A stretch of DNA of 11,877 bases, from the NCBI GenBank assembly GCA_000431975.1, contig HF988464.1, positions 1-11,877 of the forward strand. Reading direction: 5' to 3'. Of this stretch, positions 1 to 7,523 are shown one piece after another (the first letter of the stretch is position 1; each line of letters opens with the position of its first letter). This DNA comes from Prevotella sp. CAG:924. GTDB taxonomy: Bacteria > Bacteroidota > Bacteroidia > Bacteroidales > Bacteroidaceae. The notes beneath the pieces were generated by a model. That model saw nothing but the letters and a program-made list of their open reading frames with translations. It searched no databases and was not told where the DNA came from. The position numbers were made by a program, and so were the translations under genes.

Positions 1-61
1 AACTCGTCCATTTTTATTGGACACTAATGATTTATATCATATCCTTAATTGGAAGTTTTAA

Positions 62-1366
62 TTATAAGGATTTTATATTGAGCAAATGGTCCAGTTGATC
101 TCCAACTCCTGTATGGCTGTCATTGAGCAGGTCGATGAAGTCTGTATATTTTAAGGGATGCTTTCCTGCATGTCTGCGATAGAAATCTGATATAATTTTC
201 ATCAGTTCTTCATATCCTATTTCTTTTGCAATACGTTCGAGTACCAGAGGTCCTTTTCTGTAGACGATGGTATTGTTGTTGTTCACTACGACATTGAGAA
301 TTGGTTCGTCTTGAGGTGTACCCTTGATCTTCTCATATTCCATCCTGCACCAGTCAAGTTGTTTCGAATATGTCAGAGCACCATAGAAATGACGAATGAA
401 CATAAGCGTCATGAACTCGTTCAGTGTCTCTTTGATAAAATAGGCTCCAGGTTGTCCGTCATCAATGAGCAAAGTCCATTCTCCCAGCCACCGATGTCCT
501 ATCTCATGGATAAGCGGATATATGTCGGGATATGTGGAGAACTTCTCCTGCGAAGCGGAGATGAAGCCGATGTTATATCTATTGCTGAATCCTTTTCCGT
601 TATGGAATAGATAGACTGGAAAAGCCGTTACGTTACGTTTTTTTGAAATATAATCTTCTCTATATATTCTGCTAAAGAAAGCGATAGCAGCTTCAGTCAG
701 TTTTATCAGTTCGTCATACCTTTTTTTATCACACTGCATATCCTTGATCTGATAGATAGACAGTTTGCAGGGGATGTATTCCTCTGTCCGTTGATAAGCC
801 TGATTACGTATAAATGCGAGTGTCAATGACTGTGACAGGATATGATTCAATTTGCCGCTGTATCTCGTAGTATTGTCTGATTCCAACGGATATGAGCAAA
901 TAAGAGAAAGAGAATCCGGTGTTTCCACATTCAAGGCAACATCCATGAAAGTATTCGGCACATAAGGATAGAAATATTCACCGAAGCTGGTCTCCCATAG
1001 CTCAGTATCGCCTTTACCATAAATAAAGAATGCGGATAAGTTCGTATAGTCGTAATCCATACTTATACGAACGGTCTGCTTTTGCTTTTTGTGGAAGACG
1101 ATTTTCTTTGATTTCTGATTATATTCATACTCATACATTTTATTATCAATCCTCAAATTGTCAATTGAAAATTCTTGTCCTCCACCTAAGTTCATGGAGA
1201 CACTGTCTTTGTCTTGAAAATCCAATGAAAAGGTGCATGAGACATGAAGATTGGCAGCTTCTTGATTATCTTTACTAATGTGAAGATTATAGTTCTTTAT
1301 TTCTTCTGCCATTGAAACATGTCCCATCATCAAAATTAAAGTCGCGATGAAAATGATTCTTCTCAT
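62..1366 (-). CDS. Exported M1-like (gluzincin) zinc metallopeptidase, possibly not an aminopeptidase
   Basis: A 434-residue protein with an N-terminal signal peptide (about residues 1-20, hydrophobic core followed by SMA-EE), so it is probably periplasmic or on the cell surface. The central motif HEIGH (287-291) supplies two zinc histidines and the general-base Glu288. Glu313 in KETLNEF fits the third zinc ligand, 21 residues after the second His. YRKG (369-372) matches the M1 transition-state tyrosine region. The M1 exopeptidase motif GxMEN, expected about 25-30 residues before HEXXH, is not recognisable; YNIGF (264-268) sits at that place. The enzyme may therefore lack the usual grip on the substrate N-terminus. 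The first 200 residues look like a beta-rich M1 N-domain. At 434 residues it is much shorter than typical M1 enzymes, which also have an ERAP1-like C-domain. The gene is more AT-rich than its neighbours. Its substrate is unknown. The start is supported by the signal peptide; no clear ribosome-binding site is seen. Confidence 0.75.
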   Translation of the reverse strand: MRRIIFIATLILMMGHVSMAEEIKNYNLHISKDNQEAANLHVSCTFSLDFQDKDSVSMNLGGGQEFSIDNLRIDNKMYEYEYNQKSKKIVFHKKQKQTVRISMDYDYTNLSAFFIYGKGDTELWETSFGEYFYPYVPNTFMDVALNVETPDSLSLICSYPLESDNTTRYSGKLNHILSQSLTLAFIRNQAYQRTEEYIPCKLSIYQIKDMQCDKKRYDELIKLTEAAIAFFSRIYREDYISKKRNVTAFPVYLFHNGKGFSNRYNIGFISASQEKFSTYPDIYPLIHEIGHRWLGEWTLLIDDGQPGAYFIKETLNEFMTLMFIRHFYGALTYSKQLDWCRMEYEKIKGTPQDEPILNVVVNNNNTIVYRKGPLVLERIAKEIGYEELMKIISDFYRRHAGKHPLKYTDFIDLLNDSHTGVGDQLDHLLNIKSL

Positions 1367-1424
1367 AATACTTATGGGATTGGATTCTTTTTATTCATTA
1401 AAGTGTATGTCTCCAATAATGGTT

Positions 1425-1455
1425 AGAGCAGTTATTTATAAAAATAAGTTGCTCT
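1425..1455 (-). promoter_or_regulatory. Possible hairpin in the leader of the M1-like peptidase gene
   Basis: AGAGCA (1425-1430) pairs with TGCTCT (1450-1455). Inside it, TTATTT (1432-1437) pairs with AAATAA (1442-1447) around a 4-nt loop, separated by a small internal loop. It would be part of the 5' leader if transcription begins near 1520. The inner stem is all A/T, so its stability is doubtful. Confidence 0.25.
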
Positions 1456-1526
1456 TGATTGGTAGTGTTTCATCGGAGTGTATCAGGTCTGTCTTCACTC
1501 CTGTCTGTAATTTTCTGACGATCTCA

Positions 1527-1534
1527 CAAATTTA
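1527..1534 (-). promoter_or_regulatory. Candidate -7 element (TAAATTTG) for the M1-like peptidase gene
   Basis: Read on the minus strand this is TAAATTTG, an exact match to the Bacteroidota TAnnTTTG element. The nearest TTG upstream (CAA at 1559-1561 on the plus strand) gives a 24-nt spacer, longer than the usual 19-21, so the -33 part is poor. It would leave a leader of about 155 nt. Confidence 0.35.
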
Positions 1535-1776
1535 ATATTTTATTTTTATTAGTCTTGCCAAGTGAAGTGATTTTTGGGATTTTTTATGCTATCGGAGGAG
1601 ATTGTGGGCGGGCTGTTCGGCAATGGATCTGACCTAAAATAGAAAATAATGGATGATACTGGCAGGTTAGGATGGGGAAGACACCTTTACGCACTAGGGG
1701 TTATTAGATGATGGAAGATGTTGGGCTACTGATAAAATCAATGTTGTCGGCCTAATGATAGATAAATGTGGGCTGA

Positions 1777-1827
1777 ATATGCAAGAAGCTGCCCTTCGCT
1801 TTGCGCGAAGGGCAGCTTCTTGCATAT
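1777..1827 (-). terminator. Perfect 23-bp inverted repeat downstream of lptD; probable terminator or 3'-end hairpin
   Basis: Positions 1777-1799 are the exact reverse complement of 1805-1827, around a 5-nt loop (TTTGC). It begins 65 nt past the lptD stop codon. The stem is GC-rich near the loop, with A/T pairs at the base. Neither side carries a U-run, so a classical intrinsic terminator is not proven; a processing or 3'-stabilising hairpin would look the same. The perfect symmetry also fits a site read on both strands. Confidence 0.5.
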
Positions 1828-1891
1828 AGGGTAGGGTGAATCTCTTATGGTTATGCAGGATATTGTTACATCCGCGTTTGATGCTCTTGGT

Positions 1892-4729
1892 TTAATACCA
1901 CTGTACGCTGTTGGAATATCCGCTGCGCTTGTCGTATTTGAGTGCATCGGTCAGTGTGGCAGCGTTGCATCGGAAGGTGAAGTTGTAAGAGGTGTAGGGC
2001 GCCAGGACGACGGAGCAACTCATGTTGAAGCAGTGGAGGTCGCGTTGCAGTGAGGCGGTGGTCATGCTCAGCTCGTGGTTGTCGAAGTCATAACCGGAAG
2101 AGAAGCTGATGTTCCAGCCATCGGAGATGCGGAGATTACCACTGACATTGAGTGTCTGTGAGAACTTGTATCCGTAGCGCATGGTCTTGTAGTTGAACTT
2201 ACCGCCTGTATTTTCCCTCATCGTGATGCCGTAGCCGAAAGTGATCGACCAAGGCATGGAGAAGGGCATATAACCGTCGTCGTCGGTTTCTGTCTTGCCG
2301 CCTCCACTCTTTTTGCGTGCGGCATGCTGAGCATCGAGCATGGTGTCGTCGGCATTGCTTTCGATGTCGGTATCTACACCTTCGTCATCGGTGTTGTTGT
2401 TTTTATTCGTATTGTCGTCCTTATCATCGCCACCTCCAAAGAGCTTCTTGATCTTTTCAGGATTGAGGGTATAGGAGATGTTTTGCGACATGCCCTGGAA
2501 ACGGCCGAAGCGGCCGCGGCCCCACTCAGTGTGATTGCCGACATAGGGATTTCCGTTCTCATCAAGGTCATAGGCGTAGGTGGCGAAGACCGCATTGAGG
2601 TTGAAGGTGTAGCTCTTCCACCATTTCAGACGCAGACGGACGGACAGGTCGCTCCATTTGTGTGTCTGGGCAGCCATGTTGTAGGACAGGGAGGCGCCCA
2701 ATTCATCGATGAGGCTGATCTTCTTGAAACCAGTGGAGTCATCGTCGCTCTTGATCTTCATCTCGAGGTTGTTGCTCACATCGAAGGAGACAGATCCTGT
2801 CTTACCCTTACCCGGCACGCTGTAGAGTCCGTTGGAGAAAGGCGAATATTCTACGAGTGACACGTTGCCGTCGGCATCGGTCTTTTGGTAAGTCTCATAG
2901 TAGCCATAGCGCGAGCTGCCGAAGTCTGGGGCATAAGAGAAACTCACGGTCGGTGTGATGACGTGACGGATAGCCTGGATCTTGTCACCGAAGATCTTTT
3001 TGCTGGGCATCCAGAAGCCGTAAAGCTTAGTGGAGGCAGAGAGACTTAGGTTCCAGTTGTACACGTTGTAGAATCCGTAAGTGGTATCGGTCTTCTCTAC
3101 CTGTCGTGCCTCGTCCCAGGAGCGCATGACCTTATTGGTGTACATACGGTCGGTGAAGGAGAACGAGGGGCTTACGTTGAGATACTTGAACAGAGTGAAC
3201 GAACCGCTGATAGGAATCTGGTGCTGCATACCGTTGCGCCAGTCCTTGATCAGATTGGAATGGAGGAAGCGGTCCTCCGTAGTATTGATCGAGTTGCTCA
3301 GCTGTCCGGTGTAGCTCATGGAGATCTTTTCATACCAGCGTTCCTTTCCTGCCGCATGCTTGCGTCGGAAGGGATAGAAGCGGGCGATGGAGATGTTGAG
3401 GTCGGGCAGTGTCATGGAGAGCGTGGAGTCGCTCATATTCTGCGAGAGGTTGGCCGATGACGTCAGCGTCATGCCGATGCTTGAGAAAGTGGTGCTCCAT
3501 CCTACGGATGATGTACGTGTGGTCTGTGCGAGCGTGTAGGGATTGTAGAGCGAGTTGAGGTTGTTGCGCTCATAGCTCGTCGATGCGAAGTTGATGCTTG
3601 CTGAGAGGGTGTTGAACGGATTGGCCTTGGCATCCTGCCGGTGACTCCACTGGAGTTTGAAACTGCGTTGGGAGCTGTAGTCGGGCATGCCCTTTTCGCC
3701 CGTCTTCGTGTCTTGGAAAGAGAAGAGGAACGATCCGCTATAGCGGTAGCGCTTCTTGTAGTTGGAGGCGGCCGAAATTCCCCATGATCCTTTCGTGTAT
3801 ATTTCACCGAGGAGCTTCAGATCCATCTTATCGCTGATAGCGAAGTAGTAGCCACCGTCACGCAGGTAGAATCCCCGGGAAGACTCATCGCCGTAGGAAG
3901 GCATGATGAATCCACTGGAGTAACTCTTTGTGAAGGGGAAGAAGCCGTAGGGGATGGCCAGTGGTAGCGGCACGTCGGCCACAACGAGATAGGCCGGTCC
4001 GAAGACGACGTCCTTACCGGGCCGTACCTTGGCACGCGAGAGGGCAATGTAGAAGTCAGGATGGGGAGCATCACAAGTGGTGTAACGGCCCTGCTTGAGA
4101 TAGATGGAGCCGTCAGCATCGCGTTTGGACAGGCGTGAGGTGAGGAAACCGTCCTGTTGTTGCGTATTCACATTTTTGATGAATCCCTTCTTTGTCTTGA
4201 AGTTGAACGACATCGTGTCAGTGTCATACGTGTCCTGGCCCATCTTGAAGACAGGTTTTCCCTTGATGCCGTCCTCAGCCGTGGAGTCGGGTGATCCCAT
4301 GGCATGTACCAGCGAAGAGTCGAGACTGAGATGGATCTTGTCGCTCTGCAGGTTCATACTTTCATAGTCGACGGTCGAATTACCGAAAAGGTAAGCTGTC
4401 TTTGATCCGGCGCGATAGACGAGCGAGTCCTCTGCTGTATATTTTACGGGGGCGTCGATACCGTTTTTCTTTGCCCGGTTGATGGAATCGAGACGGATGG
4501 AGTCGTCGATGGCCTTGTTGTGGTGCCAGATGGCCAAGGTCAGCGAGTCCATGTGGGTGGTATCGTCAGGAGAGATGATGGTACTGTCGTTCACGAGGGA
4601 GTCGTTCCCGGCAATGATGGTATCGGCAGAGGCCCGGTCCTTTTTCTTGTCAGGAAAAGGACCAGTAGTGTCGGCCAGGATGCAGACGGCTGCAAAAAGT
4701 GCGAGTATCGTGAAAAGATGCTTCCTCAT
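1892..4729 (-). CDS. lptD: LptD-like LPS-assembly outer-membrane protein (Bacteroidota type)
   Basis: A 945-residue outer-membrane protein. LptD forms the beta-barrel that, with LptE, inserts lipopolysaccharide into the outer leaflet, fed by a periplasmic bridge through its N-domain. Residues 1-19 are a signal peptide with no lipobox. Residues about 98-215 form the OstA/LptA-like jellyroll (SLVYRAGSKTAYLFGNSTV, then repeated short strands). Residues about 216-285 carry the transition into the barrel typical of LptD: YTTCDAPHPDFYIALSRAKV, then VPLPLAIPYGFFPFTKSYSS. The rest is a long run of alternating strands rich in Tyr, Ser and Phe, ending in QWY, an aromatic end suited to BAM recognition. 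A low-complexity Asp/Asn stretch (about 763-795) is probably an extra loop. The paired cysteines of proteobacterial LptD are not evident. The start is fixed by the signal peptide; a -7 element lies only 7 nt upstream. LptE is not in the window. Confidence 0.88.
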   Translation of the reverse strand: MRKHLFTILALFAAVCILADTTGPFPDKKKDRASADTIIAGNDSLVNDSTIISPDDTTHMDSLTLAIWHHNKAIDDSIRLDSINRAKKNGIDAPVKYTAEDSLVYRAGSKTAYLFGNSTVDYESMNLQSDKIHLSLDSSLVHAMGSPDSTAEDGIKGKPVFKMGQDTYDTDTMSFNFKTKKGFIKNVNTQQQDGFLTSRLSKRDADGSIYLKQGRYTTCDAPHPDFYIALSRAKVRPGKDVVFGPAYLVVADVPLPLAIPYGFFPFTKSYSSGFIMPSYGDESSRGFYLRDGGYYFAISDKMDLKLLGEIYTKGSWGISAASNYKKRYRYSGSFLFSFQDTKTGEKGMPDYSSQRSFKLQWSHRQDAKANPFNTLSASINFASTSYERNNLNSLYNPYTLAQTTRTSSVGWSTTFSSIGMTLTSSANLSQNMSDSTLSMTLPDLNISIARFYPFRRKHAAGKERWYEKISMSYTGQLSNSINTTEDRFLHSNLIKDWRNGMQHQIPISGSFTLFKYLNVSPSFSFTDRMYTNKVMRSWDEARQVEKTDTTYGFYNVYNWNLSLSASTKLYGFWMPSKKIFGDKIQAIRHVITPTVSFSYAPDFGSSRYGYYETYQKTDADGNVSLVEYSPFSNGLYSVPGKGKTGSVSFDVSNNLEMKIKSDDDSTGFKKISLIDELGASLSYNMAAQTHKWSDLSVRLRLKWWKSYTFNLNAVFATYAYDLDENGNPYVGNHTEWGRGRFGRFQGMSQNISYTLNPEKIKKLFGGGDDKDDNTNKNNNTDDEGVDTDIESNADDTMLDAQHAARKKSGGGKTETDDDGYMPFSMPWSITFGYGITMRENTGGKFNYKTMRYGYKFSQTLNVSGNLRISDGWNISFSSGYDFDNHELSMTTASLQRDLHCFNMSCSVVLAPYTSYNFTFRCNAATLTDALKYDKRSGYSNSVQWY

Positions 4730-4736
4730 AAGAGTG

Positions 4737-4744
4737 CAAAATTA
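4737..4744 (-). promoter_or_regulatory. Candidate -7 element (TAATTTTG) immediately ahead of lptD
   Basis: Read on the minus strand this is TAATTTTGCA, the Bacteroidota TAnnTTTG element. It ends only 7 nt before the lptD ATG, so transcription would start within a few bases of the start codon. No good -33 TTTG is seen at 19-21 nt, which lowers confidence. Confidence 0.45.
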
Positions 4745-4800
4745 AGGAATAAAAAGGGAAACAGGGCACGATTTCCGCTTTTTAACGCAATAAAAGCGAG

Positions 4801-4824
4801 GTGTTGAATGCCGTGTTGAATGCC
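4801..4824. repeat. 12-bp tandem direct repeat between the HD gene and lptD
   Basis: GTGTTGAATGCC occurs twice head to tail (4801-4812 and 4813-4824), directly after the 3' end of the HD gene. Two copies only; role unknown. An inverted GCCGGC pair (4822-4827 and 4849-4854) flanks the HD stop codon and may form a weak hairpin, without a following U-run. Confidence 0.5.
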
Positions 4825-4854
4825 GGCTATACCGGTAGGGAAGCTGTGGCCGGC

Positions 4855-5433
4855 CTAGCCGAAGAGCTGCTCCCATTCGAGGAAACGTTTCAGTCCTGCT
4901 TCTCCGAAGCGTGCCAGGCTCTTTTTCACGTGTTTAGGTGTCTTTTCTTTTCTATCACCCGACTTGCTGAAAAACTTGTCGGCATAGCAGATGAGCTTCT
5001 CTTCCGTCGTCTCGGGCAAGAAGTCGAGAGGGGGCAGAGGGAGCTGTTGCTCGACAATTTCCTGAGCCGTCAGTCCTGCGCCTGTATGACGTTCGCACAC
5101 ACGGGCATAAGGTTCCAGATCGCGTCCCTCCTCGCGGGCGATGCCGCGTAGCAGTTCGGCTCCGATTCGTCCGTGGCAGATATAGGGCTCGTTGCCTTCG
5201 CAATAGATGCCGGGAGCATGGCAGCGGAAGATGCCCAGGTCGTGGAGCATGGCGGCGTCGGCCACTAATTGTGTGTCGAGTTGGAGTTCCGGATGACGCT
5301 GGCAGCAGGCAAGGGCATAGTCGCGCACAGAGCGACTGTGCTGCAGCAGGATATGGCGTAGCATGTTGTCATCGGGATAAAAATGTTGGATGATGTCCAT
5401 CACCCATGGGGAGTCCAATAGGATAGCGTTCAT
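4855..5433 (-). CDS. HD-domain metal-dependent phosphohydrolase
   Basis: A 192-residue protein with no signal peptide, expected in the cytoplasm. It holds the full ligand set of an HD domain: His32, the HD pair His64-Asp65 (AMLHDLGI), His87 (ICHGRIGAELL), His116 (ERHTGAG) and Asp152 (YADKF). The H-HD-H-H-D arrangement is the pattern of HD enzymes that bind two metals, many of which cleave phosphate esters of nucleotides. The substrate cannot be told from the sequence; a nucleotide or tRNA-end phosphodiesterase is only a guess. The C-terminus (about 155-192) is basic and helical. The gene follows the terminator of the carboxyltransferase gene, and lptD lies 125 bp downstream on the same strand with its own candidate promoter, so a shared function with lptD is not implied. 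No clear promoter or ribosome-binding site is seen; the start was chosen as the first ATG that gives the complete domain. Confidence 0.82.
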   Translation of the reverse strand: MNAILLDSPWVMDIIQHFYPDDNMLRHILLQHSRSVRDYALACCQRHPELQLDTQLVADAAMLHDLGIFRCHAPGIYCEGNEPYICHGRIGAELLRGIAREEGRDLEPYARVCERHTGAGLTAQEIVEQQLPLPPLDFLPETTEEKLICYADKFFSKSGDRKEKTPKHVKKSLARFGEAGLKRFLEWEQLFG

Positions 5434-5559
5434 GTGTCTGATGTTGGTGATATGGTCGTAATGGATGTGTAGGCAGAGGAGGGCTGCCGGGGCGGGATCT
5501 TAGCCGGCCGGTAGGAAGGGCGGCAGTCCGTTGCCGGCAAAATACGATATGCCATAGTG

Positions 5560-5595
5560 AAAAACGCCCCCTTTTCCTCACGGGAAAAGAGGGCG
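5560..5595 (-). terminator. Intrinsic terminator of the carboxyltransferase gene
   Basis: On the minus strand a 13-bp stem (5583-5595 with 5565-5577) closes a 5-nt loop and is followed at once by TTTTT (plus-strand A-run 5560-5564). The single non-Watson-Crick pair is U-G on the minus-strand RNA but A-C on the plus-strand RNA, so it is built for minus-strand transcripts. It lies 36 nt past the stop codon at 5632. Confidence 0.88.
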
Positions 5596-5631
5596 ATATA
5601 ATAATGAAATAGGAGAGAGTCTCCTCTTGTC

Positions 5632-7407
5632 TTATTCGTGGTCGCGCTCGATGTAGGCAATGACATTGCCCTTCTGCACCTTTGAGCCTTGCTTGGCGTT
5701 GATCTCGACGAGCTTGCCGCCCAGATCGGCCTTTACCTCCACAAACTCGCCCCAAGGAGCCTGGATGAAGCAGAAGCTGTCGCCCTCCTTGTATTCCTTA
5801 CCGATGTAAGGCTCTACGGCGGGAGCGGCCTCGCCATCGCCCTGGAAATCCCAGAATATCTGACCTCTTACAGGAGCTACGATAGCATCAGCCTTAGCAT
5901 GCTTGTACTCGGCAGCCTGCTCGGGAGTCATCTTGGCACCTTCCTTAGCATCCTTCATCTTTTGCAGGTCGGCCAGGAAGTTCTTCTTAGCCTGACCGCT
6001 CTTATAGTTGCGGTACTGCTCGGGGTGCATGGCCAGCTCGAAGAGCTCTTCGTCGTCCTGACCATAGTCCCAACCATTCTCGTCCATCTCCTTGCGGAAC
6101 TCAGGCAGTGCGTCTTTCAGCAACGTGTGAGGATCGGCAGTCGTGAACTCGCGTCCCTGCTTCTTGGCCAGCTCTACCAGCTCGGGATCGATCTCGCCAG
6201 GCACTTTTCCACTCTTTCCGAGGATCATACCCCACATAGAGTCGTCCATCATGACAAAGCGACCCTTGCCCTGCTCCATGGTCAGAAGGTTCATCAAGGC
6301 GATGTTCTTCGTGTACTGAGAGAACGGGGTTACGAGGGGTGGATAACCCACGCGCGGCCATACATAAGCCACCTCATCGAAGAGACGGATGAGCATATCG
6401 TCCATGGACAGCTCTTCCTCACCCTTCTTCTTGCGGAGGTTGTTGATCGTGGTGCGGATACCGCCGAGGTCGGCCATCATTGAACCCATCATACCACCGG
6501 GCAGACCGCAGGTGAGCAGCAGTGAGGACATCACCTTGTTGGCAGGATTGATGAAGTAGCCGAGCCACTCGTCGATGAACTCCTGGGTCAGGGCACGTGC
6601 TTTCATATAAGCACCCATGTTGATGTCGGGCACGTCGAAGCCTTCGTGCTTGAGCATACTGCGTACACTGATCACATCGGGATGTACCTTACCCCATGAC
6701 AGAGGCTCGATAGCCGTGTCGATGATGTCGGCGCCGTTGTTACATACCTCGAGGATAGAGGCCATGCTCAGACCGGGGCCGGAGTGACCGTGATATTCGA
6801 TGATGATATCGGGATGGTTCTCGCGGATCTTCTTGGTCAGCTGACCGAGGAAGGCGGGCTGGCCGATACCGGCCATATCCTTCAGACAGATCTCTTCTGC
6901 ACCGGCAGCGATCTCTTCGTCAGCCAGTTTGCTGTAGTAGTCTACGGTGTGGACAGGTGAGGTGGTGATGCAGAGGGTACCCTGCGGGGTCATACCGCCT
7001 TCCTTGGCCCATTTGATAGACGGAACGATGTTTCGGATGTCGTTCAGACCGTCAAAGATACGGGTGATGTCCACGCCCTGTGCGTGCTTCACACGATACA
7101 TCATGGCGCGTACATCGTCGGGCACGGGATACATGCGGAGGGCGTTCAGACCACGGTCGAGCATGTGTGTCTTGATGCCGGCCTCATTGAAAGGCTTGCA
7201 GAAGGCACGCACGGCCTCATTGGGGTTGTCGCCGGCCAGCAGGTTCACCTGCTCGAAGGCACCGCCGTTGGTCTCCACACGGGAGAAGCAACCCATCTCG
7301 ATGATGGCGGGTGCTACGCGTTCTAACTGATCCTTGCGTGGCTGGAACTTACCGGAGCTCTGCCACATGTCTCGGTAGACGAGACTGAACTGAATCTTCT
7401 TCTTCAT
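5632..7407 (-). CDS. Oxaloacetate decarboxylase alpha / pyruvate carboxylase-B type carboxyltransferase with a lysine-less biotinyl-like domain
   Basis: A 591-residue cytoplasmic protein. Residues about 4-290 form the HMGL-like TIM barrel: RDMWQS (12-17) is the RDxxQS metal and substrate motif, Lys176 in CLKDMAG fits the active-site lysine, and His206/His208 in YHGHSG fit the metal-binding HxH. Residues about 300-470 are the conserved carboxylase domain (GLPGGMMGSM, GYPPLVTPFSQY, WGMILGKSG). Residues about 505-588 resemble a biotinyl/lipoyl domain (APVRGQ, then GKLVEINAKQGSKVQKGNVIAYIE). However, the attachment motif AMKM is replaced by APWG (550-553), with Trp552 where the biotin lysine should be. 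The family moves CO2 between oxaloacetate, pyruvate or methylmalonyl-CoA and biotin. Without its own biotin this protein would need a separate carrier or would act otherwise. No beta or gamma pump subunit or biotin carboxylase gene is in the window. It has its own candidate promoter, a structured leader and a strong terminator. Confidence 0.85.
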   Translation of the reverse strand: MKKKIQFSLVYRDMWQSSGKFQPRKDQLERVAPAIIEMGCFSRVETNGGAFEQVNLLAGDNPNEAVRAFCKPFNEAGIKTHMLDRGLNALRMYPVPDDVRAMMYRVKHAQGVDITRIFDGLNDIRNIVPSIKWAKEGGMTPQGTLCITTSPVHTVDYYSKLADEEIAAGAEEICLKDMAGIGQPAFLGQLTKKIRENHPDIIIEYHGHSGPGLSMASILEVCNNGADIIDTAIEPLSWGKVHPDVISVRSMLKHEGFDVPDINMGAYMKARALTQEFIDEWLGYFINPANKVMSSLLLTCGLPGGMMGSMMADLGGIRTTINNLRKKKGEEELSMDDMLIRLFDEVAYVWPRVGYPPLVTPFSQYTKNIALMNLLTMEQGKGRFVMMDDSMWGMILGKSGKVPGEIDPELVELAKKQGREFTTADPHTLLKDALPEFRKEMDENGWDYGQDDEELFELAMHPEQYRNYKSGQAKKNFLADLQKMKDAKEGAKMTPEQAAEYKHAKADAIVAPVRGQIFWDFQGDGEAAPAVEPYIGKEYKEGDSFCFIQAPWGEFVEVKADLGGKLVEINAKQGSKVQKGNVIAYIERDHE

Positions 7408-7457
7408 ATTGCTTTTTAACCTTGTTTTCTGATACCCGAAGGTGTGCTCATGGGAAA

Positions 7458-7504
7458 GCCTATCTTTTCTGCGTTCCTCTTCTTAGAGGAAGTGGATAAG
7501 AGGC
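7458..7504 (-). promoter_or_regulatory. Two-part hairpin in the leader of the carboxyltransferase gene
   Basis: TTCCTCT (7474-7480) pairs perfectly with AGAGGAA (7485-7491) over a 4-nt loop. An outer stem joins GCCT plus CTT (7458-7461, 7464-7466) to AAGAGGC (7498-7504) with a 2-nt bulge. It falls between the candidate -7 element (7524-7531) and the ATG at 7407, so it would be in the mRNA leader. It does not match any riboswitch I can recognise. Confidence 0.35.
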
Positions 7505-7523
7505 CTTCCGCCGTGCACGGCTG

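Larger units (their letters stand above)
1367..1891. other. 525-bp gene-free stretch between lptD and the M1-like peptidase
   Basis: No convincing gene lies here on either strand; the only open frames are short and show no recognisable protein. The left part (to about 1560) is AT-rich and should form the 5' leader of the peptidase gene. It holds a candidate -7 element (1527-1534) and a hairpin (1425-1455). The middle part (about 1560-1770) shows nothing I can name. The right part holds the 23-bp perfect inverted repeat (1777-1827) downstream of lptD. Confidence 0.6.

Noticed and set aside
1..61. Hairpin GTCCA-TTTTTAT-TGGAC (6-22) as terminator of the peptidase gene or an insertion-sequence end
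   Set aside because: The stem is only 5 bp with no U-run on the minus strand, and no transposase or matching partner repeat is visible in the window.
2324..2860. 178-codon open frame on the plus strand
   Set aside because: Antisense shadow of lptD without recognisable motifs.
4672..4729. Cys16 of LptD as a lipoprotein site
   Set aside because: The residue before it is Val and the hydrophobic stretch continues past it, which does not fit a lipobox; a signal peptidase I site near residue 19 fits better.
4776..4798. Stem CGCTTTT / AAAAGCG as terminator of the HD gene
   Set aside because: Only 7 bp, mostly A/T, with a 9-nt loop and no U-run on the minus strand; it may be chance.
5531..5545. 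Palindrome TTGCCGGCAA and an adjoining GTATTTTG as promoter or operator of the HD gene
   Set aside because: GTATTTTG misses two of the fixed bases of TAnnTTTG and no -33 element is spaced correctly; the 10-bp palindrome alone is weak evidence.
5689..6483. 264-codon open frame on the plus strand
   Set aside because: It is antisense to the carboxyltransferase gene, whose motifs are unambiguous; the translation shows no recognisable domain and is explained by the codon pattern of the GC-rich gene opposite.
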